Below are positions 27,501-35,499 of a stretch of DNA of 49,322 bases, piece after piece. The notes under the pieces are model-generated. The model saw only the letters and a program-made list of their open reading frames with translations. It did not search any database and had not been told where the DNA came from. Location: the NCBI GenBank assembly GCA_016930515.1, contig JAFGGO010000182.1:1-49322 (forward strand), in the 5' to 3' direction. The translations under genes were made by a program, and so were the position numbers. This stretch comes from Promethearchaeota archaeon. GTDB taxonomy: Archaea > Asgardarchaeota > Lokiarchaeia > Sigyniarchaeales > SOKP01. Each line of letters begins with the position of its first letter. The first letter of the stretch is position 1.

Positions 27501-27909
27501 TTGACCACATGTTTAAGAAATATACTTGTCCGTAATCCAATCCGCCCGCTTTATTTGAATATAATTGTGTATTTAAGTTAATAGGGCCGTACCAATTTGG
27601 CCAGAACCACACGAGACTTAATATTGTGAAAAGGATGATTATAAATGGTACAATGATTTTTGCATATTTCCTAATCTTTCTTTTATTAAATCTTAGATTG
27701 GAATCTGCTACTTTTACATACTTATATCGCCCCTCATCGTCCTCTTGTTTCTCAGGCCTGGGGGAAGGGACTTCCTTCTCTTTTGTTTCGTCGTAATCGG
27801 GATATAGGCGCTTATTTTCTGCGCTTTTAGCAAACTCTTTTGCCGCTTCCCGGCAATCCTTACAACTATAGTGAAATCGCGAATGTTTTTCGCAGTGTTT
27901 ATCTACCAT
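24547..27909 (-). CDS. UPF0182-type membrane protein with N-terminal Cys/His knuckle and C-terminal FN3-like domain
   Basis: This is 1120 residues long. The N-terminus has a possible metal knuckle CEKHSRFHYSCKDC (C6, H9, C16, C19), then an acidic linker. About seven membrane spans lie in residues ~85-375. The large outer part (~390-890) carries features of the UPF0182/COG1615 family: QLRYPESLFELQLEAYYKYH, WKRGDDFHERPENGDLFY, and LIYPMGDSLYYYVPVYA. N-glycosylation-type NxS/T sequons are frequent, as expected for a cell-surface domain. Residues ~895-990 look like a fibronectin type III unit (YYELYNSTEP, TFYYRLRAYNDYG). A further beta-rich domain ends the chain. UPF0182 has no established function. 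The zinc-like head and FN3-like tail appear to be additions. Confidence 0.75.
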   Translation of the reverse strand: MVDKHCEKHSRFHYSCKDCREAAKEFAKSAENKRLYPDYDETKEKEVPSPRPEKQEDDEGRYKYVKVADSNLRFNKRKIRKYAKIIVPFIIILFTILSLVWFWPNWYGPINLNTQLYSNKAGGLDYGQVYFLNMWSTNFFFNKTCLMTAIIGSLLMSLPPNRNLLTIIGTKLRFGKPSTLKCLIFWWSIGFFIFYLFGYFINTENNFAWAMYLIETGELQFQFTIIFDSFNVLFNPTVIGIETIFVYSNIILPLIYFVIGVLLFRATINIASNLYLRRNDYNVISNAVMIVGLIFGLIFFALPTYSLNGLELIQSYSIIVFFIGFMLFGLAVYAFGKHKVRKDRRNYKITKREAKRIAIPMALVLFIGFFPLFYSIPSYVNLNNTATWNDLAWNKGFLRQITWTQSCAGLDTFEELSIQNYTDSTSTSDLEILSQIRQYDQGYAIPRFAVVIGTTFEGLADSDIVYINGTEYWVAPKTIKWSELESDPTQIHTELYDHVEGFLAMETSSGKIVNVTEVFNISEKYPIFFGEHERQTSTGAYDPDILLGTDWRGSPFNEYNYEGAPDGVLSGLEAWWFTTNLGLLTYAYEPTQEYLINRNIKTRVNAILMPGLEIDYDPYLVFNMAEGKMYYAASIYTSIFVGSYSQTPIYRFLGVCLVDVLDGVMNFYKNPALVESTSDPTYNLWKAYMRNYNWQNAPEWLASQLRYPESLFELQLEAYYKYHVTNPTTWKRGDDFHERPENGDLFYVETDLGNGIEYVGMDLVEYYGQQARRLAGFYVVRHGTHFGEIIFYSVRESEATLIGPKTARDTYEATDKDKLNLIEPYRLGNTLIYPMGDSLYYYVPVYATVQEDLQSLSRVGLVNAITGDLGVGGNISEAYNSLNIGPPSAFNFINSNFSDGDGAFYLNWTTSIKAEYYELYNSTEPITDITGLEPIAVGLTTTSYYINENHNGTFYYRLRAYNDYGQVFSNLLRVNITSPIFIDFDFSMESVISYPANNTNDYAKFHYSLENIDDNIDNPGYQIVLNLTIYSESLNDPNNIKLLGLASISNFTTTYNDGYSITFTLFNATLHPGELQGFSAYLNCTQNDLLLNYKCELFVDGTRRGEFFEMGIISVTIPEE

Positions 27910-27964
27910 TATTGATCAATATTTTCTATAATTTTATGATAAAAAGTAATAAAATACTCTCTTG

Positions 27965-28567
27965 TTATTGATCATTTTCTTTTCTTAAAAAATATTTTTG
28001 ATAGTAATCTCTTCCTCGCTTGATTCGTTTGAGATACCTTCCATAAATGACCGCACAGGTAATTGCAAAAAAGATATTAATAATGCTAAATGTCGTGTAT
28101 AAAGGATTAATAAATACCAAATTGTCAATTATAATTAAAATTGAGAGAAACAAGTAGAACTTGATGGAATAGGATCTTCTCTTGTATTTTTCCATAAAAC
28201 TATTACTTTTTAGAGAATCGTAGCAACTGCAACAAATTAAGGGTATATCGACATCGTATTTTATTTCATTATAAAGGCTATAAAGAACGGTCCAGATTCT
28301 ATGAATTCGATTTCCGCATAACTTGCATAAAAATAGTTTTGTTTTTGTCCGATCGTGTTCTATTTTATCAATATCCGATTTAGTAAAATAGCAGTTGTCA
28401 TTAAGATATTCTTGACAAGTGGCACAAGTAAGACTCACATCGCAACTATATGAGTTGTTAGCTGCAGCTTTTTCACATAATTGTTTCAAGTAATCGTAAT
28501 TCGTGTGTTGCCTGCAAATAACTCTGCCTTTTTTATCTATTTCAAAAGTTGGTTCTACAAATCCCAT
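27965..28567 (-). CDS. Zinc-binding-type protein with two C-terminal membrane spans
   Basis: This 200-residue protein has several Cys/His pairs in its first ~125 residues: ICRQH (C18, H21), CATCQEYL, LCKLCGNRIH, and LICCSCYDSL. They suggest two or three treble-clef or ribbon-like zinc sites. Two hydrophobic spans follow (FYLFLSILIIIDNLVFI and FSIINIFFAITCAVIYG), then a basic tail. The opening CxxH pair resembles the N-terminus of the large UPF0182-type protein 55 bp downstream, so the two may form an operon and act together at the membrane. I do not recognise the family. Confidence 0.6.
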   Translation of the reverse strand: MGFVEPTFEIDKKGRVICRQHTNYDYLKQLCEKAAANNSYSCDVSLTCATCQEYLNDNCYFTKSDIDKIEHDRTKTKLFLCKLCGNRIHRIWTVLYSLYNEIKYDVDIPLICCSCYDSLKSNSFMEKYKRRSYSIKFYLFLSILIIIDNLVFINPLYTTFSIINIFFAITCAVIYGRYLKRIKRGRDYYQKYFLRKENDQ

Positions 28568-28641
28568 CTCTATATAAACAAAAAGATACCAATATTTAAA
28601 TTTCTTTGTGAGATTTTATTAGTATTCAACTCTTAAAAACG
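28568..28641. promoter_or_regulatory. Compact divergent promoter
   Basis: This 74-bp gap holds two opposing TATA-like elements. ATATTTAAAT (about 28590-28600) lies roughly 28 bp before the minus-strand ATG at 28567, and TTTTATTA (about 28614-28621) lies roughly 25 bp before ATG 28642. Both would give leaderless transcripts. Confidence 0.4.
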
Positions 28642-29322
28642 ATGATGATAATTCTCTGTTTAGGTGATTCGCTCACGGCAGGTTATCCGGGATATGGTCC
28701 CGCAATTGATGGCATATCATATGGATATGGAAATGAGAAATCCCAATACGAATATTGGCTCGAAAAAATGTGCTATGAATATTCAATACAGAAAAATTGC
28801 TACTTATTAAAAGATAAATCTTACCATTTTTCATTCATTAACAAAGGAATCCCTGGCGAATTAACAAGCAACCTCTTAGAAAGAATAAATGTAGATTTAA
28901 TTAAAAATAAACCAAAACCAGATTATTCCATTATAATTGGAGGTACAAACGACTTGGGATGGGGTATATCTCCTGATCAGATAGCATTTAACATCAAGCA
29001 ATTACACGAAATCTCCCGAGAAGGAGATATTGTATCAATAGGATCGACCATTCCCCCTATCAGAAGGGAACAATCCAGCACGGAATATCGTCAGAAAAAA
29101 AATCAATTAAATAATTTACTCGTTGAATACTTTGTTGAAAATGGCATTTCTTTTGCTGATCTATATGTAGGCATGATGAATAAAAATGGAAACTTAAAAA
29201 AAGATTGCGCATATGTGGATGGACTCCATTTTTCGGAAGAAGGATACAAGCAGATGGGTATGATCTTGTTTAATGATGTTTTTAAAAATCTTCTTGACGA
29301 CAGGATTTTGAAAAGGAGATAG
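28642..29322 (+). CDS. SGNH/GDSL-family hydrolase
   Basis: This 226-residue esterase or lipase-type protein has all four SGNH blocks: LGDSLTAG with nucleophile S10, the oxyanion Gly in INKGIPGE (about 69-72), N103 in IIGGTNDLGWG, and catalytic D193 and H196 in VDGLHFSEEGY. There is no signal peptide, so it is probably cytoplasmic. Family members hydrolyse acyl esters, thioesters or acetylated sugars; the substrate is not readable. It is divergent from the zinc/membrane operon and otherwise stands alone. Confidence 0.85.
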   Translation: MMIILCLGDSLTAGYPGYGPAIDGISYGYGNEKSQYEYWLEKMCYEYSIQKNCYLLKDKSYHFSFINKGIPGELTSNLLERINVDLIKNKPKPDYSIIIGGTNDLGWGISPDQIAFNIKQLHEISREGDIVSIGSTIPPIRREQSSTEYRQKKNQLNNLLVEYFVENGISFADLYVGMMNKNGNLKKDCAYVDGLHFSEEGYKQMGMILFNDVFKNLLDDRILKRR

Positions 29323-29334
29323 GAAAATCAGATC

Positions 29335-29421
29335 ATGTAAAAGCGCGAGAATAAGTAATTAACATTTACAACAACAACAACATGAAATTTTGAATAGGGA
29401 ATAACTCGCGAGATTTTACAT
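29335..29421. repeat. Long imperfect inverted repeat after the SGNH gene
   Basis: ATGTAAAAGCGCGAG (29335-29349) pairs with CTCGCGAGATTTTACAT (29405-29421). That gives 8 bp plus 6 bp separated by a 1x3 internal loop, around a 55-nt loop rich in AAC repeats. It could be an mRNA 3-prime structure or small RNA. The remainder of 29323-29656 shows no gene. Confidence 0.4.
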
Positions 29422-29656
29422 TTTCTGAAATTCCTTAATTTTATAATGGAAATGATCTATTTAAACCTTATCGTGAAGATCCAAAAGATTCAGAGCAGTA
29501 TTGTTCATTTCTTGAATTTGTCGATAAAAAAAGAGTCTTTTTTCATATAAAAAAAATTTCTCATTCATACTTTAAATAATGAGGATTTTCAGTTTAGAAA
29601 TTATAAATATTGAGAAATTATAAGAAGTAAAAATAATCCGACTAAAATTTTTTTTT

Positions 29657-29947
29657 TTAATCGGAAAAGTCATTTCTTGAACCCATGAGAGTCGTTGTTT
29701 CTTCTATCCAAGATCCAAGTTCTGGATCGACCCGACAAAAAGTCACAATCTTATCCAAGTCGTTTAACTTGCTGAAACTACACTCCACGATGAGATCCCA
29801 GCCACCGTAAACTGGGGTGGCGTAGGTTATTTTCCAATCTTCTCCAGGTTCGGTCGAAGTTTTTCCTCTCAATTTATTTACTATATCCCATTCCTTTCCA
29901 ATCAATTTAAGTCTCATTAATATATATCCACGATAGTAAATTTTCAA
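29657..29947 (-). CDS. Stand-alone RAM (Lrp/AsnC ligand-binding) domain protein
   Basis: This 96-residue protein has the alpha-beta ferredoxin-like RAM plan found after the HTH in Lrp/AsnC regulators: strand YILMRLKLIG, helix EWDIVNKLRG, strands ITYATPVYGGWDLIVECSF, helix LNDLDKIVTFCR, and last strand ELGSWIEETTTLMGS. The DNA-binding half is absent. Such SraC/RAM-only proteins in archaea bind amino acids or partner regulators. A TTG at 29947 is used as start because the first strand begins before the internal ATG (Met11). Confidence 0.65.
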   Translation of the reverse strand: MKIYYRGYILMRLKLIGKEWDIVNKLRGKTSTEPGEDWKITYATPVYGGWDLIVECSFSKLNDLDKIVTFCRVDPELGSWIEETTTLMGSRNDFSD

Positions 29948-30091
29948 AACACCTTTTAACCATATATATTATCTGTGTAGAATTTTTCGTATTTAATTTT
30001 TCTTGATAATGGTTTAATTTTTTTAAAAGCCAATATTGTATATATCTTAAACAAATGGAAATAAATTAAGTTTATTCTTTAGGTAAATAAC

Positions 30092-31870
30092 ATGGACGAG
30101 GACGAGATAAAAGACCTTATTTGGGATTTTTGCATGTTGGCTGCTTTAAAAAACGCATATCAGTTCGGAGGTACTCCAAATCCAGGTGCAGTTAAAGGGA
30201 AAGTAATGAAAGAATTTCCAGAATTAAGAAAGCTTGCCAATCAAGTCGACCCCTTCATTAAGGAGGTTTGCGAAGAAGTATCAAAGATGAATCTTGATGA
30301 ACAAAAACAATTGCTCTTGGAAATAGATCCAAAAGCGTTAGAAGGTGAGAAACCAACAGTGGAATTCAAGGAACTTCCCGAATTACCAAATCTGGATAAG
30401 TATGAAAAAGTCGTCATGCGTCTAGCACCATATCCAAGTGGCGCCTTGCATGTTGGAAACGCGAGAATGATTATCCTGAACGATGAATACGCAAAGAAGT
30501 ACAATGGCGAGCTCATTCTTTTTTTTGACGACACTATTGGAAGTCCTAAAGCATTGAGGGATACTTCTAAGGCAAAATATGTCCTACCCGAAGCGTATGG
30601 AATGATCGAAGAAGGATTAAAATGGTTAGGCGTGAAATATTCACAAGTATATTATAAGAGCGATCGCTTGGAGATCTTTTACGAATATTGTGAGAAATTA
30701 ATTAACGAAGGAATGGCTTATGTTTGTTTTTGCGATGCGGGTGTTTTTAAGAACGAATATAAGAATCATAGTAAATCATGTCCACATAGAGACTTATCGG
30801 TTGAAGAAAATCTCAAAGAATGGAAAAACATATTGGCAGGAAAATACGAGGAAATGTCGGTAGTCGTCAGGTTAAAAACGGGAATGGATCAAAAAGATCC
30901 TGCCCTAAGAGACCAAATTATCATGCGCATTTCCGAAGCAACACACCCTCGGGTTGGAAATAAGTATCAAGTATGGCCAATGTTGGAATTCTCATGGGCG
31001 ATCGACGATCACTTAATTGGCGTGAGTCATATCGTTCGAGGCGCCGATCTTGTCAAGGAAGACTTCATCGAAGACTTTGTTTGGGATCATTTCAAGTGGA
31101 AAAAAGCCGAATTCACGCATTATGGAAGGTTACGCTTTCCAGACATCAAATTGAGTAAGACTGAAGCGAGAAACAACATTCAGGCTGGAACTTACGACGG
31201 GTGGAATGACCCAAGGACCTGGAGCTTGCAGTCGCTTCAAAAGCGAGGAATCAAACCCGAAGCGCTCAGAGAATACTTGTTAGATCTCGGATTATCGATG
31301 TCAGGGATAAATTTCGATGTTAAGAAGCTTTACGCGAAAAACCAAGATATTATCGATCCAATAGCAGATAGGTATTTTTATGTCGAAGATCCCGTTGCGG
31401 TAACCATTGAAGGATTGCCAAAAGCGTTCGAAGCGTACGCCGAACCGTTATTATTACCATCTAATGTGAAAAAAGGAAAAAGAATTATCAAGGTCAAGGC
31501 AGACAACCACAATAAGCTTCATATATTTGTTGCACTCAAAGACGCTCAGAAAATGAAAGCAGGTCAAGTCGTACGCCTTAAAGATTTGCTCAACATACAG
31601 CTTCTCTCCATTAATCTAAAGAAGAAACAAATCCTAGCGTGTCACCACAGCATAGAACTCAGCAGGGATTATAAAATCATTCATTGGGTTCCAAAAGAAG
31701 ACCACATCAAAGTATCAATAATGAAAGTAGACGGAACCATCTCAAAGGGTTTCGGAGAGTCGAACCTGCTCAAGATTAAACTGAATAAAGTCATTCAATT
31801 CGAGCGGTATGGTTTCGTAAATCCGTTAAAACTAGAAAATAATGAACTTTATTGTTATTTCACGCATTAG
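30092..31870 (+). CDS. gltX: Glutamyl-tRNA synthetase, archaeal/eukaryal type
   Basis: This 592-residue class I synthetase charges tRNA-Glu (or tRNA-Glu and tRNA-Gln where Gln-tRNA is made by amidation). An N-terminal helical region (1-100) is typical of archaeal GluRS. The catalytic domain has the HIGH variant PYPSGALHVGNAR (HVGN at 120-123), then LFFDDTIGSPK. The KMSKS equivalent is IKLSKTEAR. A beta-barrel anticodon-binding domain (about 400-592) follows, with VEDPVAVTIEGLP and the RVIRLKDL-like QVVRLKDLLNIQ. The length and C-terminal barrel match the archaeal/eukaryal, not the bacterial, type. It is a single gene. Confidence 0.9.
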   Translation: MDEDEIKDLIWDFCMLAALKNAYQFGGTPNPGAVKGKVMKEFPELRKLANQVDPFIKEVCEEVSKMNLDEQKQLLLEIDPKALEGEKPTVEFKELPELPNLDKYEKVVMRLAPYPSGALHVGNARMIILNDEYAKKYNGELILFFDDTIGSPKALRDTSKAKYVLPEAYGMIEEGLKWLGVKYSQVYYKSDRLEIFYEYCEKLINEGMAYVCFCDAGVFKNEYKNHSKSCPHRDLSVEENLKEWKNILAGKYEEMSVVVRLKTGMDQKDPALRDQIIMRISEATHPRVGNKYQVWPMLEFSWAIDDHLIGVSHIVRGADLVKEDFIEDFVWDHFKWKKAEFTHYGRLRFPDIKLSKTEARNNIQAGTYDGWNDPRTWSLQSLQKRGIKPEALREYLLDLGLSMSGINFDVKKLYAKNQDIIDPIADRYFYVEDPVAVTIEGLPKAFEAYAEPLLLPSNVKKGKRIIKVKADNHNKLHIFVALKDAQKMKAGQVVRLKDLLNIQLLSINLKKKQILACHHSIELSRDYKIIHWVPKEDHIKVSIMKVDGTISKGFGESNLLKIKLNKVIQFERYGFVNPLKLENNELYCYFTH

Positions 31871-31945
31871 AAATCTAACCATGATGCAAAAAGCACTATA
31901 AAAATATTTAACATTATTGATTAAAAAATAAGCGAGGAGTCGAGA

Positions 31946-32944
31946 ATTCGTAGGAAACAAAAATATTGTACGAACTGTGGAAGCAGAATACACGACGATC
32001 AACGCACCAAGTTCTGTACCGTTTGCGGAAAAAATTTGATTCTTCAATTATCGGGTGATATATCGCAAGATAAATCCTCCAATCAACACCACCAAAATAT
32101 TCAAGAGAGAAGTCCAAAAAAAGAATATCAGAACACATCATTACTATCTCGAGGGACATTATGGGGATTATTGCCCTCGTTAATAATCCCGATCGTGGCG
32201 CTTATTGCCATGCTTTTATCGTCAGAGCTTATTATAGCATTTATTTTATTAACCACAGCGAATTGGAGTCTTGTATTAGACTTGGCATCAAATCCACTTT
32301 TTTTATCCTTATTATCGCTTCTTGAATATATATTTTTATTAATTCCAATCGTACATGTTGGTAAATACCTCAGAGAACCGACCATTAAGAATCGATTAAA
32401 AATATTAGGATACACGCTTGAGGAACCAAAAGAATTCAATTTAGCAAAAGAGGCGTTAATAGGATTACTTTTAGCTTTATTTGCGGTTTTTATGGTCACG
32501 ATCATATCGATTCTCATGGAACTGATATTTAGTTCAGTCGAGATATCTGTTGACGATCCATTACTTGATTTAAATGCATATGAGTTGATATTGTGGATTT
32601 TTATAATGTTTTTAGTAATAGCCCCTTCCGAAGAAGTACTTTTTAGAGGATTTATGCAGAAGGGCTTTGTAAGGAGTAGGTTAGGAAACGCTCTTGGAAT
32701 CGTTTTCTCTGCGCTAATTTTTGCTTTTATTCACTTGTTAGCAACAATTCTCGATTTTGCTCTTAGTGGAATTTCGCTAGATGTTTTTATAGCTACTTTC
32801 GCGTCGCTCTTTGTGCCATATCTTGCGTTATCATTGTTACTTGGCCTCGTATTTCAATGGAGGAACGAAAACTTATACACTGTAACGATCATGCACGGCA
32901 CTTACAATTCCCTTCTCCTCTTATTAGGATTTTTATTCTTTTAA
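31946..32944 (+). CDS. Zinc-ribbon plus CPBP (CAAX-type) membrane protease, probable ATT start
   Basis: The CPBP domain has SEEVLFRGF (the EExxxR active-site motif), a second site His in FAFIHLLA, and a last motif in TIMHGTYNS, within about eight hydrophobic spans. The first canonical start, TTG 32036, would cut into a clear zinc ribbon. The same frame is open back to 31925 and encodes YCTNCGSRIH and KFCTVCGKNL, two CxxC knuckles. There is no ATG, GTG or TTG there. A Shine-Dalgarno GAGGAG (31934-31939) sits 6 nt before ATT 31946, giving a start RRKQKYCTNCG. I therefore extend the gene to 31946 with ATT start. CPBP proteases cleave prenylated or peptide substrates in membranes; the zinc ribbon may recruit partners. 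Confidence 0.8.
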   Translation: MRRKQKYCTNCGSRIHDDQRTKFCTVCGKNLILQLSGDISQDKSSNQHHQNIQERSPKKEYQNTSLLSRGTLWGLLPSLIIPIVALIAMLLSSELIIAFILLTTANWSLVLDLASNPLFLSLLSLLEYIFLLIPIVHVGKYLREPTIKNRLKILGYTLEEPKEFNLAKEALIGLLLALFAVFMVTIISILMELIFSSVEISVDDPLLDLNAYELILWIFIMFLVIAPSEEVLFRGFMQKGFVRSRLGNALGIVFSALIFAFIHLLATILDFALSGISLDVFIATFASLFVPYLALSLLLGLVFQWRNENLYTVTIMHGTYNSLLLLLGFLFF

Positions 32945-32977
32945 TAATAAATACGAGATGAAAATATCATAAAAATA

Positions 32978-33829
32978 ATGGATATTTTTGAGGATCTTGC
33001 GAGGGAAAAACAAGCAACTATTGGAATAGGATTAGGGACGGATAAGGTACACAACCAAAAGCTTCTCGAAGTAGCAACATGTTTTTTAAAAGAAAGAAAG
33101 GCAAAAATTGTTTTGTTCGGAAAAGAAAACTCGATTGAACAAATTTCACAAGAAGAAGCAGATAAACTCGACAAAAACAGAAAAATAGAACTTGTTAGAA
33201 ACGAGAATCCAGAAAAATCAATCTTGAAATATTTAGTTAGAGATAAATTAAAGGCTGTCGTAAGAGGATCGTTGGAATCGAGCAAATTTCTTGCAAATAT
33301 CAAGGAAGATTTTCATGTTTTACATATTAATCGCCTCACGCTTTTAGAGACTGTTAAAGGACACCAATTTTTTTACGGCCCCGTTGGCATAGACGAGTGC
33401 AACGATTTCGATAAGAAAAAGGAATTCATCGAAAAATCATTAAGGGTTTTCAACTCGTTAAAAATCGATCCAAAAATAAGCGTTCTCTCGGGAGGCCGAA
33501 AAGGAGACTTGGGCAGGGACGAGATAGTGGATCGAACCATCGAAGTAGCTGATAAAGTTGTGGAGTATTTTAATAAAACCAATCCTGGGCTTAATATTGC
33601 TCACGACGAAATTCTCATCGAGCAAGCAATTCAGAAGAAATCAAATCTCGTTATAGCTCCTGAAGGCATATCAGGTAATTTAATTTATCGCACATTAGTT
33701 CATCTCGGAGGAGGAAAAGCATATGGCGCCATCTATATGGGATTGGAAAAAGTAATCATAGACACCTCCAGAGTAGGACCCCCATCAGAAATAATGGGCG
33801 CATTGTTGTTGGCTCTTTCTTTGAGTTAA
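32978..33829 (+). CDS. MtxX / methanogenesis-marker-4-like protein
   Basis: This 283-residue protein resembles MtxX (methanogen marker protein 4), which shares the phosphate acetyl/butyryltransferase fold. Visible are IGIGLGTDKVHNQ, LKAVVRGSLESSKFL, FYGPVGIDECNDF, ISVLSGGRKGDLGRDEIVDRT, HDEILIEQAIQKKSNLVIAPEGISGNLIYRTLVHLGGGKAYG, and the end VIIDTSRVGP. The glycine-rich and Ser/Arg pieces match a phosphotransacylase-like active site. The marker-4 function is unknown and methanogenesis genes are not seen here. It lies 33 bp after the CPBP protease gene. The family assignment is by eye. Confidence 0.6.
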   Translation: MDIFEDLAREKQATIGIGLGTDKVHNQKLLEVATCFLKERKAKIVLFGKENSIEQISQEEADKLDKNRKIELVRNENPEKSILKYLVRDKLKAVVRGSLESSKFLANIKEDFHVLHINRLTLLETVKGHQFFYGPVGIDECNDFDKKKEFIEKSLRVFNSLKIDPKISVLSGGRKGDLGRDEIVDRTIEVADKVVEYFNKTNPGLNIAHDEILIEQAIQKKSNLVIAPEGISGNLIYRTLVHLGGGKAYGAIYMGLEKVIIDTSRVGPPSEIMGALLLALSLS

Positions 33830-34488
33830 TTCATTATCGAAATTTTTATCGTTATTGAAGTTACAACGAATAAAATTCCTATTTTTTTCCAGATAGAGAT
33901 TTATATTACTCTCTATTTTTTATTTTAAATAACAATTGAACAAAAAATTGCAAAAGGTTAAGTCTTCAAATAATGAAATAACAACAAAATCTGTTCTTGA
34001 AATTTTTTAACTCATCCTATTATGGAATTGATGTCGAACAATACAATTGGTCAACCCAACTTAGAAAAATTGTTCCCATGAAACAGAAACACGCTCCACT
34101 CCCAGAAGTATAACTTTTTTCAAAAGACATTATTTCTCCTAAAAATGCCTTCTACAATCCGTAAAACCCCCATAAAGAACCGAATCGAACAAACACAAAA
34201 AGACTTGCTAAAAATCGAAGAGAAACAAGTTTTTAGCGTCTCTGTGTCCTATTTCAATATTACCCATCCATCTCGATTTCCAATAATGTTTTAAGGAAAG
34301 TATATTTTATTAATGATGATTAAAAGTTCAAGGGATAATATTCAAATTATATTTTTAAATTACAATTCACATTGAGGACATCTAAACTATTAAATATAAA
34401 AGACTGAATTTTTTATGGTTTGTATTCTTATCAAAAGCAAATAAAAGAAATTGGAAAATTTGGGGGATCTATTAATAATACCTAAAAA
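33830..34488. other. 659-bp intergenic stretch with one possible small ORF
   Basis: AT-rich sequence without a recognised gene. The only coding-like item is a 49-residue frame at 34145-34294, listed separately. No hairpin or tRNA-like structure stood out. The radical SAM gene that follows has AT-rich upstream sequence. Confidence 0.4.
34145..34294 (+). CDS. Possible 49-residue small protein
   Basis: ATG 34145 to TAA 34294 encodes a basic protein with a polar helical middle (KNRIEQTQKDLLKIEEKQVF) and a short beta-like end. A TATA-like TATAAC lies about 36 bp upstream. The composition is more protein-like than the surrounding noncoding DNA. The length is short, so it may be chance. Confidence 0.3.
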   Translation: MPSTIRKTPIKNRIEQTQKDLLKIEEKQVFSVSVSYFNITHPSRFPIMF

Positions 34489-35421
34489 ATGAAATATGTG
34501 TATGGTCCCGTACCCAGCAGGAGATTAGGAAGCTCGTTAGGAATTGATCCCATTCCTCTGAAGACATGTAATTATCAATGCGTTTATTGTCAATTGGGTA
34601 AAACCACCTGTTTTACCAACATGAGAAAAAATTACGCTCCAAAATTTGAGATCCTCCGGGAAATAGAGATTGCTCTTAAAATAAGTGAAAATATTGTTGA
34701 TTATATAACTTTTGTTGGCAGTGGAGAGCCAACACTCTATAAGGATTTAAAGGATTTAATCATTAAATTAAAGGAATTATCCAATAAACCCGTTTGTATA
34801 ATTACAAACGGAGGATTATTAAATAATAATCAAGTGCAAGAAGCGTTAATGCTTGCTGATGTGGTATTGCCAAGTTTAGACGGAGGAGATAAAGAAACAT
34901 TTTTAAAAATAAATCGACCACATCCCGCCATTAAATTCGATGAAGTTATTCAAGGTTTTATTGATTTTAAGAAATTTTTTAACGGTAAATTTTGGATAGA
35001 AATAATGCTCGTGAAAGGAATAAACGACTCAAAAGACCAATTACTTAAGATAAAAAATATAATTGACAAAATTGAGCCTGATAGAATTGATATCAATGTT
35101 CCAATTCGCCCTCCTGCAGAAAAATGGGTTAAAATTCCTGATGAAAAGATCATTTCGGTATTGGATGAAATTTTAGGAGACTACAACAATATTAATTTTC
35201 CTGAGATCGGAAATTTTGCTTATTATTCCTCTAATTTTGAAAAAGAGTTCTTATCACTCATTCAAAGGCATCCCATGAGGCAAGAACAGATCATAGAAAC
35301 ATTTACTTCTGAAGGACTAGATGGTGACGCAATTTTATCAAAGCTTCAAACGCTTGCTCATCAACAAAAGATTGAACGAATAGATTATTTGAATAGCACC
35401 TATTGGGAACTGAAGAGATAA
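34489..35421 (+). CDS. Radical SAM protein with C-terminal winged helix (COG0731-like)
   Basis: This 310-residue radical SAM enzyme opens YVYGPVPSRRLGSSLGIDPI, a signature of this archaeal/bacterial group, then has C27-x3-C31-x2-C34 (CNYQCVYCQLGKT). GSGEPTLYKDL and KPVCIITNGGLL are the usual SAM-binding follow-ups. After ~235 comes a winged-helix-like tail (RHPMRQEQIIETFTSEGL, SKLQTLAHQQKIERIDYL). Its substrate is unknown; relatives include modifying enzymes of tRNA or peptides. Confidence 0.8.
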   Translation: MKYVYGPVPSRRLGSSLGIDPIPLKTCNYQCVYCQLGKTTCFTNMRKNYAPKFEILREIEIALKISENIVDYITFVGSGEPTLYKDLKDLIIKLKELSNKPVCIITNGGLLNNNQVQEALMLADVVLPSLDGGDKETFLKINRPHPAIKFDEVIQGFIDFKKFFNGKFWIEIMLVKGINDSKDQLLKIKNIIDKIEPDRIDINVPIRPPAEKWVKIPDEKIISVLDEILGDYNNINFPEIGNFAYYSSNFEKEFLSLIQRHPMRQEQIIETFTSEGLDGDAILSKLQTLAHQQKIERIDYLNSTYWELKR

Positions 35422-35499
35422 TGAAATGAACCATAATATAGGCATACATTGCGTGTTTACTTGTTTTTTATTCATTTGCCATGATATTTGACCGAAATT

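Noticed and set aside
29371..29383. AAC repeats that could suggest a CRISPR-like or simple repeat array
   Set aside because: Only about four 3-nt units, without spacers or repeat length typical of CRISPR.
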